A stretch of 64,000 bases of DNA from Shewanella sp. OMA3-2 (lineage in GTDB: Bacteria; Pseudomonadota; Gammaproteobacteria; Enterobacterales; Shewanellaceae), in contig NZ_CP090974.1 in NCBI RefSeq assembly GCF_021513195.1, positions 880,001 to 944,000 of the forward strand. The letters run 5' to 3'. Shown in pieces: positions 49,224 through 57,767 of this stretch; position 1 is the first letter of the stretch, and each line of letters opens with the position of its first letter. The notes below the pieces were generated by a model. The model was not told the origin of the DNA and ran no database searches. It saw only the letters and a program-made list of their open reading frames with translations. Made by a program: the position numbers and the translations under genes.

Positions 49224-49311
49224 TGTTATTGAGTTGTTATTGAGTTGTTATTGAGTTGTTATTGAGTTGTTATTGAGTTGTTATTGAGTTGTTATTGAGT
49301 TGTTATTGAGT
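49224..49311. repeat. 11-bp tandem repeat, eight copies
   Basis: Eight exact head-to-tail copies of TGTTATTGAGT begin two bases after the stop codon of the acidic-tail gene, followed by a decayed partial copy (TGTTTTAGT). A terminator starts about 20 bases later. Exact 11-bp units suggest slipped-strand expansion and probably vary between strains. Confidence 0.95.
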
Positions 49312-49331
49312 TGTTTTAGTTAAATAAGCCA

Positions 49332-49365
49332 ATAAAAAACCAGTAGCTCGCTACTGGTTTTTTAT
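49332..49365. terminator. Bidirectional terminator between convergent genes
   Basis: A 13-bp stem AAAAAACCAGTAG / CTACTGGTTTTTT with loop CTCG is symmetric with A and T tracts. It serves the acidic-tail gene on the plus strand and bpfD on the minus strand. Confidence 0.93.
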
Positions 49366-49384
49366 TGATGGTACATAATGATAA

Positions 49385-51310
49385 TTAACTAAGCTTGATA
49401 TCCACAGGTGGGACGATATAGCCTTGGTGTGCATCTAAACGTAAATCATTGAAGCGGCTGAGCTGCTTATTCTCTTGAATACCCGTCACAATAACTTGAA
49501 TATCTAGCCCTTTAGCCACATTAACTAAAGCACGACACAGTTCACTGTTGTGTTGGTTCTCTTCAATAAAGGCAAAGGATTGATCCAATTTTACATAGCT
49601 AGGTCTTAAGTTTTGTAAATAGGCCATGGAACCGAACTGGCGGCCGAAATGGTCAATTCCAAAATGGGCACCACAATCACGAATAATATTACACAAGTGT
49701 TCACATGAGCTTAAATCGCTATACACACTTGCTTCAGGGATCTCAAAACAAATACGTTCAGGTGTTTTATGATTTCTAAGAAACTTCTTAATCCAAAGAT
49801 GAAACTCGCGATCACCAATACTTTGATAAGTTAGGTTGATGGCTACAGGTTCAAAATTACGGTCAAATAAATGATGACTATTAACTGTTTCAATTAAGCA
49901 GCGATCTAACATAGTGCCTAGTGATAACATTTCCACAAAAGGCATAAATTGACCTGCATGCAACACATTGTTATCTAATGTGAGTTGGCAATACAATTCG
50001 CGCTGACACACTTCATTGTTTTCATTTAGTAATATGGGTTGCCAACGGAATTGGAACTGATTGTTATTGATAGCATGGGTGAGCTTTTGTCGCCACTCAT
50101 CACGGCTGAATAATTGCTGTTGTGTATTTTCATACCAATGAAAGATTTTATGCTCTTTAATCGATTTTTGTAATGCATTGTCAGCTTGAGCCAGTATGTC
50201 CGATACCGTCATTTGACCTAAACGCTCAGCAATACCAATATTGAATTTTTCATTGGGATTGCAGCCTGCTTTCGACACTTCTTTATTAATAGTCCGGATC
50301 AAACTCTGTAAATATTTACTGATTTGTTCGTGTTCACTTTCCTCAATTAAGAAGGCGAACTCATATGCTGCTATACGGGCAATGACAGAAGGGCAGATTG
50401 GATCCAAATTGAAATGCAATTTGTTGGCAAGTAGCTTAATGGTTTCATCTCTTACTTGATAACCATACTGGCTATGCACATCTTCAAGCCAGTCCATCTT
50501 AACTAAGAATAATGCACCTGAACTAGGTTCACTGAGCCAACCATTAATACGGCTTACCATATATTGACGGTTAGGCAGATTAGATACTTGATCAACTAAG
50601 TTTTTCTTGCGTAAAGCAGAGACTTCTTCGTCTAGTGAATTAAACACCTGCTTAAGTTGGCTCGACATACTGTTAAATGCTTGAACCAACTCTTTTAACT
50701 CTGTGGTTTTAGGCGTTGGCATATCAGGGCCAAATTGGCGATTGGCAATTTTTTGCGCATGCACTGATAACGAGTGTAGTGGTTTTAAGATCATCCCAAG
50801 ACCAACACGGGCAAAGATAATAGCGATTAAGAATAAAAGTGAAAAAATAATGATGGTATTGGTTATTATCCGCCACATTTCTTGGTAACCAAACCCTGGG
50901 TGCGCAGTAATTTCAATTTTAGCGAGCTGTAACCAGCCGGAGGTGATAATACTTTCTTTTGCGATAGGTTTAAAAATTTCAAGGTCAATAAACCATTGGG
51001 GCACATTTTGTACGCGAATGGCATTATTCCAAACTTGCTGTTTACCATCGACTAACCAAGTAAGCTTAATTTGTTGATAATACCCACCTTCAAATAAGAC
51101 ATTAACTAAGGTTTCTGTTGTGGCATAGTCACCTGCTTCTAAAGCTGGTACAAGCATTAGCCCTAATGAGTTACTGGTGTTATTCAGGTCTGACTCCATT
51201 TGCTTGGCGAGAAAGCTCTGAGTCTCGTTAAATTGCACGTAAGCTAAACTGGCTATTGTGAGCAAGAATAGTACGAAAAGTAACGCATAAATCTGTCGGA
51301 ACAGGGTCAT
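49385..51310 (-). CDS. bpfD: LapD-type c-di-GMP receptor BpfD
   Basis: About 641 aa; ATG at 51310 follows GGAG, and the start at 51358 is less likely because it would overlap bpfG. Order: membrane helix (8-27), periplasmic LapD/MoxY N-domain (about 28-150, with VPQWF as a candidate protease-binding tryptophan loop), second helix, HAMP, degenerate GGDEF (AAYEF in place of GGDEF) and degenerate EAL (FEIPEAS, GIDHFGRQFGSMAYLQ). It probably binds c-di-GMP without making or breaking it. Bound c-di-GMP would make the periplasmic domain sequester BpfG and keep the adhesin on the surface. Last gene of the operon. Confidence 0.92.
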   Translation of the reverse strand: MTLFRQIYALLFVLFLLTIASLAYVQFNETQSFLAKQMESDLNNTSNSLGLMLVPALEAGDYATTETLVNVLFEGGYYQQIKLTWLVDGKQQVWNNAIRVQNVPQWFIDLEIFKPIAKESIITSGWLQLAKIEITAHPGFGYQEMWRIITNTIIIFSLLFLIAIIFARVGLGMILKPLHSLSVHAQKIANRQFGPDMPTPKTTELKELVQAFNSMSSQLKQVFNSLDEEVSALRKKNLVDQVSNLPNRQYMVSRINGWLSEPSSGALFLVKMDWLEDVHSQYGYQVRDETIKLLANKLHFNLDPICPSVIARIAAYEFAFLIEESEHEQISKYLQSLIRTINKEVSKAGCNPNEKFNIGIAERLGQMTVSDILAQADNALQKSIKEHKIFHWYENTQQQLFSRDEWRQKLTHAINNNQFQFRWQPILLNENNEVCQRELYCQLTLDNNVLHAGQFMPFVEMLSLGTMLDRCLIETVNSHHLFDRNFEPVAINLTYQSIGDREFHLWIKKFLRNHKTPERICFEIPEASVYSDLSSCEHLCNIIRDCGAHFGIDHFGRQFGSMAYLQNLRPSYVKLDQSFAFIEENQHNSELCRALVNVAKGLDIQVIVTGIQENKQLSRFNDLRLDAHQGYIVPPVDIKLS

Positions 51311-51317
51311 GTGGTCA

Positions 51318-52025
51318 CTACTCCATTTTAAGTTTAGGTTGACGTAAACGGTCAACACCTAAGCGATGTGTTAAATCATTCCATTTTTTTAGTCGTGATG
51401 ATGAGCCTGCTAACACCCCTCGACCTTTTTCTTTATTTAGCCATAACTGCTTACCGTTAAAGCTATACACAGGGAGTAGATCGCGTCGCTGTGTGGCAAG
51501 TTTAATTTTTTTGTCTAAATTATCTAATACTAATGGTACCGAACTCGGTGTTTCATAGTAGGCGAGTACCATGTGGTATTGATTCATTGAGGTCGCTTTT
51601 ACCATAGTAATGCGCAGTTTATCTTCTGAGACACCCAACTGAAGTAAGGTAAAATATTTGGCAATAGAGAAGTCTTCACAATCACCACCATTTACACCGA
51701 TAAACTCCATTGGTGTTGCCCAGTAATTAGAGTCACCCCAAAGTACTTTGTCATCCACAAATCTGAATAAATTAAAAAATTGATTCACTTTTTCTAATTG
51801 TTGTTTTTCGGGTAAAGGTTGTGCTTCATCAACCACTTTAAACCAAGCTTTTGCGCGTAAGCCTGCACGTTGGCCATAATTCTGGCTAAGGGTAGAAATA
51901 ATTTTGTCAGCATTTAGCGTTTGCGTGGGTGCCGCAAAAAGTGTCGAAATAGTCAAAAGGGCTGCCACCATTAAAATGTGACAGCCTCTCTTTGTTATGG
52001 ACTTATTGCATCTCGATAGAGTCAA
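51318..52025 (-). CDS. bpfG: LapG-type periplasmic cysteine protease BpfG
   Basis: 235 aa from a TTG at 52025 with AAGGG upstream. A hydrophobic signal segment (about 17-31) predicts export. The transglutaminase-like fold carries a catalytic triad at Cys116 (NGGDCEDFS), His151 (MNQYHMVL) and Asp168 (PLVLDNLD). Asp115, Glu117 and Asp118 around the Cys match the calcium site of LapG. It cleaves the N-terminal retention region of the adhesin and releases it when BpfD is not bound to c-di-GMP. It lies 7 bases upstream of bpfD. Confidence 0.93.
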   Translation of the reverse strand: MTLSRCNKSITKRGCHILMVAALLTISTLFAAPTQTLNADKIISTLSQNYGQRAGLRAKAWFKVVDEAQPLPEKQQLEKVNQFFNLFRFVDDKVLWGDSNYWATPMEFIGVNGGDCEDFSIAKYFTLLQLGVSEDKLRITMVKATSMNQYHMVLAYYETPSSVPLVLDNLDKKIKLATQRRDLLPVYSFNGKQLWLNKEKGRGVLAGSSSRLKKWNDLTHRLGVDRLRQPKLKME

Positions 52026-52065
52026 ACGCTGCTAGCCCTTCTGTTTATTACGACTTTGTTTATCG

Positions 52066-52671
52066 CTATTCAGTTTGTTGATCAACAGTGTAAATATGCC
52101 ACTTCAAATTTGGAATCGTATCTTCACTTTGCACTTCAGCAATGACGCGACGATTCACTTTTTCTGCTTCAGCAGTGCCACTTGTGTCTATAAGATGATC
52201 AAAACTATAGCCTATAGATTTGAGACGTGATGCTTCAATACCAAAAGTATCTTGCAGTATCGTGGTAACGGCTTTAGCTCTATTTTGTGATAAAGCTAAG
52301 TTCAGCTCATAGCTACCGCGATTACTACAATGCCCTTCAATGGTCACGACCGTTGAAGGATACAGTGTCATCAAGCTGGCAACTTTTTCTATCTGTGAGT
52401 AATATTGGGGAGCGATATAGTCAGAATTGTTTTCAAATAAAATTTTAAGTTCTTGGCGTTCGTTAATGTTTTTAACTGTGCCGCAACCATAATTATCAAC
52501 TTCAGATCCTATGATTGTACCCATACAGCGTTCTCTGGCCGCAATAACACCGTCACGATCTTGATCGTTTAGATCAAATTGCTGTTTAGTGGGTTGATCC
52601 ATAGAAATAGTATCATTCATAGAGCAAGCACTGGTTAAGCTGACCATTAATAATAAAATGAAGTAGCGCAT
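52066..52671 (-). CDS. OmpA family lipoprotein of the adhesin operon
   Basis: A 201-aa protein. The lipobox LTSAC gives a short signal and outer-membrane anchor. A calcium-loop-like DLNDQDRDGVIAARERC follows, and the OmpA peptidoglycan-binding domain has VTIEGHCSNRGSYELNLALS and NRRVIAEV. Its start overlaps the TolC-like gene's stop by one base (TAATG). It may fix the secretion channel to peptidoglycan. An OmpA-like gene holds the same position in the S. oneidensis bpf operon. Confidence 0.87.
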   Translation of the reverse strand: MRYFILLLMVSLTSACSMNDTISMDQPTKQQFDLNDQDRDGVIAARERCMGTIIGSEVDNYGCGTVKNINERQELKILFENNSDYIAPQYYSQIEKVASLMTLYPSTVVTIEGHCSNRGSYELNLALSQNRAKAVTTILQDTFGIEASRLKSIGYSFDHLIDTSGTAEAEKVNRRVIAEVQSEDTIPNLKWHIYTVDQQTE

Positions 52672-54083
52672 TAGTTTGCTCCTCCTTGGTAATTACGTTC
52701 ACCAGACCATACATCTGGACGAGTTACTCGTAATGATTCTAATAACCTACCCGTGGAGTTTAGTACGCGGTATTGGGCAATAATTTCATCATATTCAGTC
52801 TGTAAATAATCTTTACGTGCTTCAAATAGTTCGTTTTCGGTATCAAGTAAATCCAGTAGGGTGCGTTGACCTAGGTTGAACTGTTGCTCATAAGCGACTT
52901 GAGTTTGTTTAGCTGCAACAACATGCTCACGAATGTACATTTTTTGTGGTGATAACATTTCAAAAGCATTCCATGCGAGCGAAGCACCTTCAACAACTTG
53001 ACGATTTGCGCGCTGTTGAATTTCTTTCGCTTCACTAATTTTGTAGGCTGATTCTCTGTCGCGGGCGATATCTTTGCCGCCAGCAAATAGGTTGTAACGC
53101 ATTCTTACCATACCAACTAAGTCATTGCTGTAACCATTGACATTTTGATTGGTAATTTGGCTGTAGCCGTCTTCACCGTTAACATCATTATTCCAGTTAC
53201 CACTTAGCTCAAGATTGAATTTAGGGTAATAGTTCGATTTAACAGAACTGCGTTCCTGTTTCGCTGCATTGATGTCATTTTCTGAAGACTTCAAAATAGG
53301 ATGACCAGAAGAAGCCAGTTTAATACTTTCAGTTAAACTTTTTGGCAGCATGTCGGTATCAGGTACAGGTAAAATTAAATCATCCAGGGCAACTTCTACA
53401 ATACGCATATATTGTGCTTTAGCGTCATGGAGATTATTTTTAGCAGACACCACATTGGCATTTGCCCGTGCCAAACGGCCACTGATTTGTGATAAATCTG
53501 CTATAGATCCTAAGCCAGAGTCAGTACGCTGCTTAATTTGATCATATATTTCTGCATGGCTTTCTAAGTTTCTCTGAGCAAGGGTCAGGACTTGTTCTGC
53601 CCGAATAAAGTATAAATACACTTTAGCCACATCTAATGCCATATCTTCAGCAGCAGCAAATAATGCCCACTGCTCTGCACTGGCTTCAAACGAGTAGCGA
53701 TCGACTTCGCTACTGGTATAGAAACCATCAAATAACATTTGTTTGATACTGAAGCCTGCTTCACCACGCTCAAGCTCCATAACCCCTTCATCTAAATTAT
53801 CATTTAGAGGTTGTATTTTTCGACGTGAGGATGGGCTGTCAGTTTGCTCCCAACCATAACCTGCAGTGATATCAACCGTTGGCATATATCCTGATTTGGC
53901 TTGGTTAACTTGTTCTTCTCGCGCTTTAAAACGGTTGAATACAATACGTAGCTCTGGATTAGTATCTAATGTATGTGCAACAGCTTGTTCTAGTGTTTGG
54001 CTAGATGCTGCAGGTGACATTAATACCGACATGGCCAATGCAAGTGCACTAAACCTTAGTTGTCGATTTGTTGTATTGATCAT
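52671..54083 (-). CDS. aggA: TolC-like outer-membrane channel of the adhesin exporter
   Basis: A 470-aa outer-membrane efflux protein. A signal peptide (ending PAASS) is followed by two repeats of long helices with beta hairpins, including LEQAVAHTLDTNPELRIVFN, DSGLGSIADLSQISGRLARA and FNLGQRTLLDLLDTENELFE. It corresponds to LapE of Pseudomonas and AggA of Shewanella, needed for autoaggregation. GGGAGGG precedes the ATG. It starts 24 bases after the membrane fusion protein gene. Confidence 0.9.
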   Translation of the reverse strand: MINTTNRQLRFSALALAMSVLMSPAASSQTLEQAVAHTLDTNPELRIVFNRFKAREEQVNQAKSGYMPTVDITAGYGWEQTDSPSSRRKIQPLNDNLDEGVMELERGEAGFSIKQMLFDGFYTSSEVDRYSFEASAEQWALFAAAEDMALDVAKVYLYFIRAEQVLTLAQRNLESHAEIYDQIKQRTDSGLGSIADLSQISGRLARANANVVSAKNNLHDAKAQYMRIVEVALDDLILPVPDTDMLPKSLTESIKLASSGHPILKSSENDINAAKQERSSVKSNYYPKFNLELSGNWNNDVNGEDGYSQITNQNVNGYSNDLVGMVRMRYNLFAGGKDIARDRESAYKISEAKEIQQRANRQVVEGASLAWNAFEMLSPQKMYIREHVVAAKQTQVAYEQQFNLGQRTLLDLLDTENELFEARKDYLQTEYDEIIAQYRVLNSTGRLLESLRVTRPDVWSGERNYQGGAN

Positions 54084-54107
54084 TTATAAAAAACCCTCCC
54101 TGGTTCT

Positions 54108-55490
54108 TTAGCGCTCTCTCAGCGCAGTATCTTTTGCTCTTAAAATTGGATTTAATATGTACTCAAGTATGGATCTTTTCCCAGTAATTACGTCCACCGA
54201 GGTGAGCATACCGGGAATTATTGGCATCTGTGTGCCATCGTCTTTCACTAAATTAGATTCTTCAGTTCTTACTTTGATTGTATAAAAGCTGTTGCCTTCT
54301 TCATCTTGCGACGTGTCAGCGCTAATGTGTTCAACTGTGCCTTTTAAACCACCATAACGGGTAAAATCGTAGGCGGTAACTTTTACAATAGCGGGCAAGC
54401 CTGGATGTAAAAATGCAATATCTTTAGGGGTGATTTTAGTTTCAATCAATAAGCGGTCTTCTGATGGAACAATTTCAATAATTTCTTGTCCTGGCTGAAC
54501 AACGCCACCCAATGTATTAATATGAATTGATTTTATTGTCCCAGCCACTGGTGAGGTAATAACTGCTTTGCTGACCTTATCAAACGCGCCAATTTGTGCC
54601 TGGTTCATCCTTGAAAGTTTGGTTTGCATCTCATTGAGTTGAGCACGTAAATCCGCCGCATAAATGAATACCGCTTCGCGGCGTTTTAAAATGGCTTCGT
54701 CCATTGAAGATTTTACTTTTGGACGCAATAATCGTACCGATCGAAGTTCACCTTGGATATCGTTAACAACACGTTCTAATTTTAACAGCTCAACTTCAGG
54801 AACAATTCCTTTTCGTGCTAACGGCTTAGTGAGCTCTAGTTCTCTCGAGATAAGTTGGTAACTTTTGGTTAACGTGGCAATTTTAGACGATAGTTCTTCC
54901 GTTTCTTGCTGACGTTGCTGTATTTGACGGACTAATATCTCAAGTTGGTTATTGAGGTTATCTAAACGACCTGAATACTCTTCCTGCTGACGTTTAACCA
55001 GTGCAGGCTCTTGTTCAATGAGTTCTGCTGGAAAGATTAAAGACTGCTTGGTTATTTTAACCTGTTGACGCCAGTCAGCTGACATATCTGAAATTACAAT
55101 ACTGTCTAACTCTGCTCGCATACGAATAACATTGGTTTGCAGCCCATATACTTCTTGCTCTTGTTGAGCAAAGTCAGATCGAAAGCGAGTATCATCAATA
55201 CGTGCTAGTGGTTGATCTTTCTCGACGTGCATGCCTTCCTGAACAAAGATTTCTTGTAAAATACCGCCATCTAAACTTTGGATAAGCTGTACTTGCGATG
55301 ATGGAATGACTTTACCCATTCCGGTTGTTACTTGATCTAGTTCAGAAAAATATGACCATATGAAAAAACATATCATCATGGCTGCCATAGACCAAATAAT
55401 CAGTCTATGACCCGATGGTGCATCGGTCATCATGGCGCCATAAACGTCATCGACCATTTCTAAATCTTTAGCGGTTAAGTGTTTACTCAT
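54108..55490 (-). CDS. lapC: HlyD-type membrane fusion protein of the type I exporter
   Basis: A 460-aa protein. One membrane helix (about 29-47) is followed by the first lipoyl half (SLDGGILQEIFVQEGMHVEK), a long coiled coil and the second half (PVAGTIKSIHINTLGGVVQP), ending with the beta-barrel region PGMLTSVDVITGKRSILEYI. This is the adaptor between the ABC transporter and the TolC channel. Its ATG overlaps the transporter stop in ATGA, indicating translational coupling. Confidence 0.92.
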   Translation of the reverse strand: MSKHLTAKDLEMVDDVYGAMMTDAPSGHRLIIWSMAAMMICFFIWSYFSELDQVTTGMGKVIPSSQVQLIQSLDGGILQEIFVQEGMHVEKDQPLARIDDTRFRSDFAQQEQEVYGLQTNVIRMRAELDSIVISDMSADWRQQVKITKQSLIFPAELIEQEPALVKRQQEEYSGRLDNLNNQLEILVRQIQQRQQETEELSSKIATLTKSYQLISRELELTKPLARKGIVPEVELLKLERVVNDIQGELRSVRLLRPKVKSSMDEAILKRREAVFIYAADLRAQLNEMQTKLSRMNQAQIGAFDKVSKAVITSPVAGTIKSIHINTLGGVVQPGQEIIEIVPSEDRLLIETKITPKDIAFLHPGLPAIVKVTAYDFTRYGGLKGTVEHISADTSQDEEGNSFYTIKVRTEESNLVKDDGTQMPIIPGMLTSVDVITGKRSILEYILNPILRAKDTALRER

Positions 55491-57664
55491 GTAATTTGGC
55501 CTCCCGCAAGCAGGCCGTTGTTAAGTTTTTCTAGCACTTCTTTCTTTGGACCATCGGCAATAATATGGCCACGATCTAAGATAATAATGCGATCGACTAA
55601 ATTAAGTAAATGCATTTTATGGGTAATAAGCAGCAAAGTACGATTTTTACTGACCTGTGCCATTGAGTTGACAAATTGTTTCTCAGCTCGAGCATCTAAG
55701 CTTGCAGTTGGCTCATCCATTAGCAAAATTGGAGGGTCATTGAGTGTTGCCCTTGCCAAAGCGACACTTTGACGTTGCCCTCTGCTTAATGATAATCCAC
55801 CTTCACCCACTTGCTGATCGAGTCCTTCAGACTCTAAGTGAGTAAACTGACTCACACCTGACAATTGCACCGCTCTAATAAGTTGATGTTCACTGACTTG
55901 ACGGGTGCCAAATAAAATATTGTCTCGAATACTGCCGTGGAAAAGTGTGACATCTTGAGGTAAGTAACCAAAATTACGGCGTAAATCACTGGGATGTATT
56001 TGACCTGCGTCGATACCATCATAACGAAGGCTACCTTGTGTCGGCTTGTATAGACCGAGTAACAATTTAGCTAAGGTGCTTTTACCCGATCCATTTCTGC
56101 CAATAATAGCCACCTTTTCGCCAGGCTCAATATTTATCGACATCGGGAAAAGGATCGGCTTTTCTGCCGCAGGGAAAGTAAAGCTGACGTTATCAGCGGT
56201 TATTCTGCCATTGATACGTTCTTTACTAATGAGCTGACCTTTGTTTTCAAATTCGTCTTCTTGATCCATTATTTGGTTAAGCTGACGTAATGAACTCATG
56301 GTGTAATTCCCTCTAGTGATGAGGGAGGCCAATTGTGCCATGGGGGTGACAGCTCGGCTGGATAACATAACTGCAGCAATAATGCCGCCCATAGAAAGCT
56401 CATTTTCTGCTAAGCGATATACCCCGAAAATAACCACGCAAATTACGCTAAACTGCACGGAGAAATTGGCAAAATTAGCTAAGTAATTAGCCAGTTTTTT
56501 AGTTTTTAATTCCCAATTTGCGGTATGACCAATCATTTGCTGCCAGCTTTTTTGCACGATCCCTTCCGCGCCATTGGCTTTAATCGATTCAATAGCAGTT
56601 AAACTTTCGACCAAATGACCATGCTTTAAACTGGAAAAACGATTACTTTCTTCAATTGCCGCTTTAAGTTTAGGTTGAACATATAAGGTTACTGCAATAA
56701 TCAATAAGCTAGCAATAACGGGGATTGCCGCCAGATCACCGGCAACGATATAAATAATAACTACAAATAGAATTGCAAATGGCAGATCAACGAGTGAGGT
56801 AATAGTCGCTGAGGCTAAAAACTCTCGAATACTTTCAAATTCACCTAGTTGCCGAGCCATGCCGCCAACACTAGGAGATCGCTGAGACAATGGAATGCCG
56901 ATAGCTTTAGCAAATAGCTTTGATGAGACAATAATGTCAACTTTTTTTCCTGCAATATCAATTAAATAACTTCGAAGTTGTCGCATGATGAAGTCAAAAA
57001 TATATGCAATTGCTGCACCAATAGCAAGTACCCAAAGTGACTCAAATGCTAGATTTGGCACCACTTTATCATAAACATTCATGATAAATAATGGTGACAC
57101 TAGTGCAAATAAATTCACTAAAACAGATGCTATTAACGCATCTCGATAAATGGGAGCTGAGTCGACAATACTTTGTTTGAGCCAATGTACGCTACTGTCA
57201 TGAATGTGAACATCAACAGCAGCATCACCACGATAATGTTGTTTTACCAAGAACAGATAACCGACATAAAGAGTTTCCAGTTCTTCCAGAGTAAGGATTT
57301 CTTCGCCACCTGTTTCTGGAAGCTGGATAACGGCTTTGTCTTGCTCAATATTGATTTCACGTAAAAGGCAGGCTTTTTTATCTTTGAGTAAAAGTACGCA
57401 AGGTAATAAAATCGGTGTTATTTGATTAAGATCTTTTCTTGAAAGCTTTGCAGATAGACCAGCACGTCCAGCCGCCTGTGGCAGTAAATCTGGCGTTAGC
57501 ACCGCACCAGTTAGCGGAAGTCCTGCCGCAAGTGATTCACTTGAACATGGGCTGCCGAAATGCTCGGTCAATAGGACAAGACAATCCAGAAGTGGGTCGA
57601 CAGTCACTCTTTGTGAGGCCGAAATAGTCCACTGTTCCTGAATTTTGGAAGCAGTTGCTGGCAC
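55487..57664 (-). CDS. lapB: Type I secretion ABC transporter (LapB-like)
   Basis: A 725-aa fused permease-ATPase. The N-terminal C39-like domain (about 20-150) lacks a catalytic Cys near its start, as expected for RTX exporters that do not cleave their substrate. Membrane helices occupy about 175-450. The ATPase has IGRNGSGKSTLAKLL (Walker A), LSLSRGQRQSVALARA (signature) and ILLMDEPTASLD (Walker B). It energises export of the adhesin encoded just upstream. Confidence 0.93.
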   Translation of the reverse strand: MPATASKIQEQWTISASQRVTVDPLLDCLVLLTEHFGSPCSSESLAAGLPLTGAVLTPDLLPQAAGRAGLSAKLSRKDLNQITPILLPCVLLLKDKKACLLREINIEQDKAVIQLPETGGEEILTLEELETLYVGYLFLVKQHYRGDAAVDVHIHDSSVHWLKQSIVDSAPIYRDALIASVLVNLFALVSPLFIMNVYDKVVPNLAFESLWVLAIGAAIAYIFDFIMRQLRSYLIDIAGKKVDIIVSSKLFAKAIGIPLSQRSPSVGGMARQLGEFESIREFLASATITSLVDLPFAILFVVIIYIVAGDLAAIPVIASLLIIAVTLYVQPKLKAAIEESNRFSSLKHGHLVESLTAIESIKANGAEGIVQKSWQQMIGHTANWELKTKKLANYLANFANFSVQFSVICVVIFGVYRLAENELSMGGIIAAVMLSSRAVTPMAQLASLITRGNYTMSSLRQLNQIMDQEDEFENKGQLISKERINGRITADNVSFTFPAAEKPILFPMSINIEPGEKVAIIGRNGSGKSTLAKLLLGLYKPTQGSLRYDGIDAGQIHPSDLRRNFGYLPQDVTLFHGSIRDNILFGTRQVSEHQLIRAVQLSGVSQFTHLESEGLDQQVGEGGLSLSRGQRQSVALARATLNDPPILLMDEPTASLDARAEKQFVNSMAQVSKNRTLLLITHKMHLLNLVDRIIILDRGHIIADGPKKEVLEKLNNGLLAGGQIT

Positions 57665-57730
57665 TGTGGTGATATCCTTATTATTCTTTTTGTACTTATT
57701 CTTATTATTAGTGTTTGGAGCATTTCTACG

Positions 57731-57750
57731 CCCCCATATTACTATGGGGG
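57731..57750. other. Hairpin between adhesin gene and exporter gene
   Basis: A perfect 8-bp stem CCCCCATA / TATGGGGG with a 4-base loop lies in the 103-base gap between the adhesin stop and lapB. No T tract follows on the minus strand. It could limit read-through so that exporter genes are expressed less than the adhesin, or protect the adhesin mRNA end. Confidence 0.5.
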
Positions 57751-57767
57751 GAAATAATTTCCTAAAA

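Noticed and set aside
57731-57750. Intrinsic terminator after the adhesin gene
   Set aside because: The stem is strong but no T tract follows on the minus strand, so it is listed only as a hairpin.
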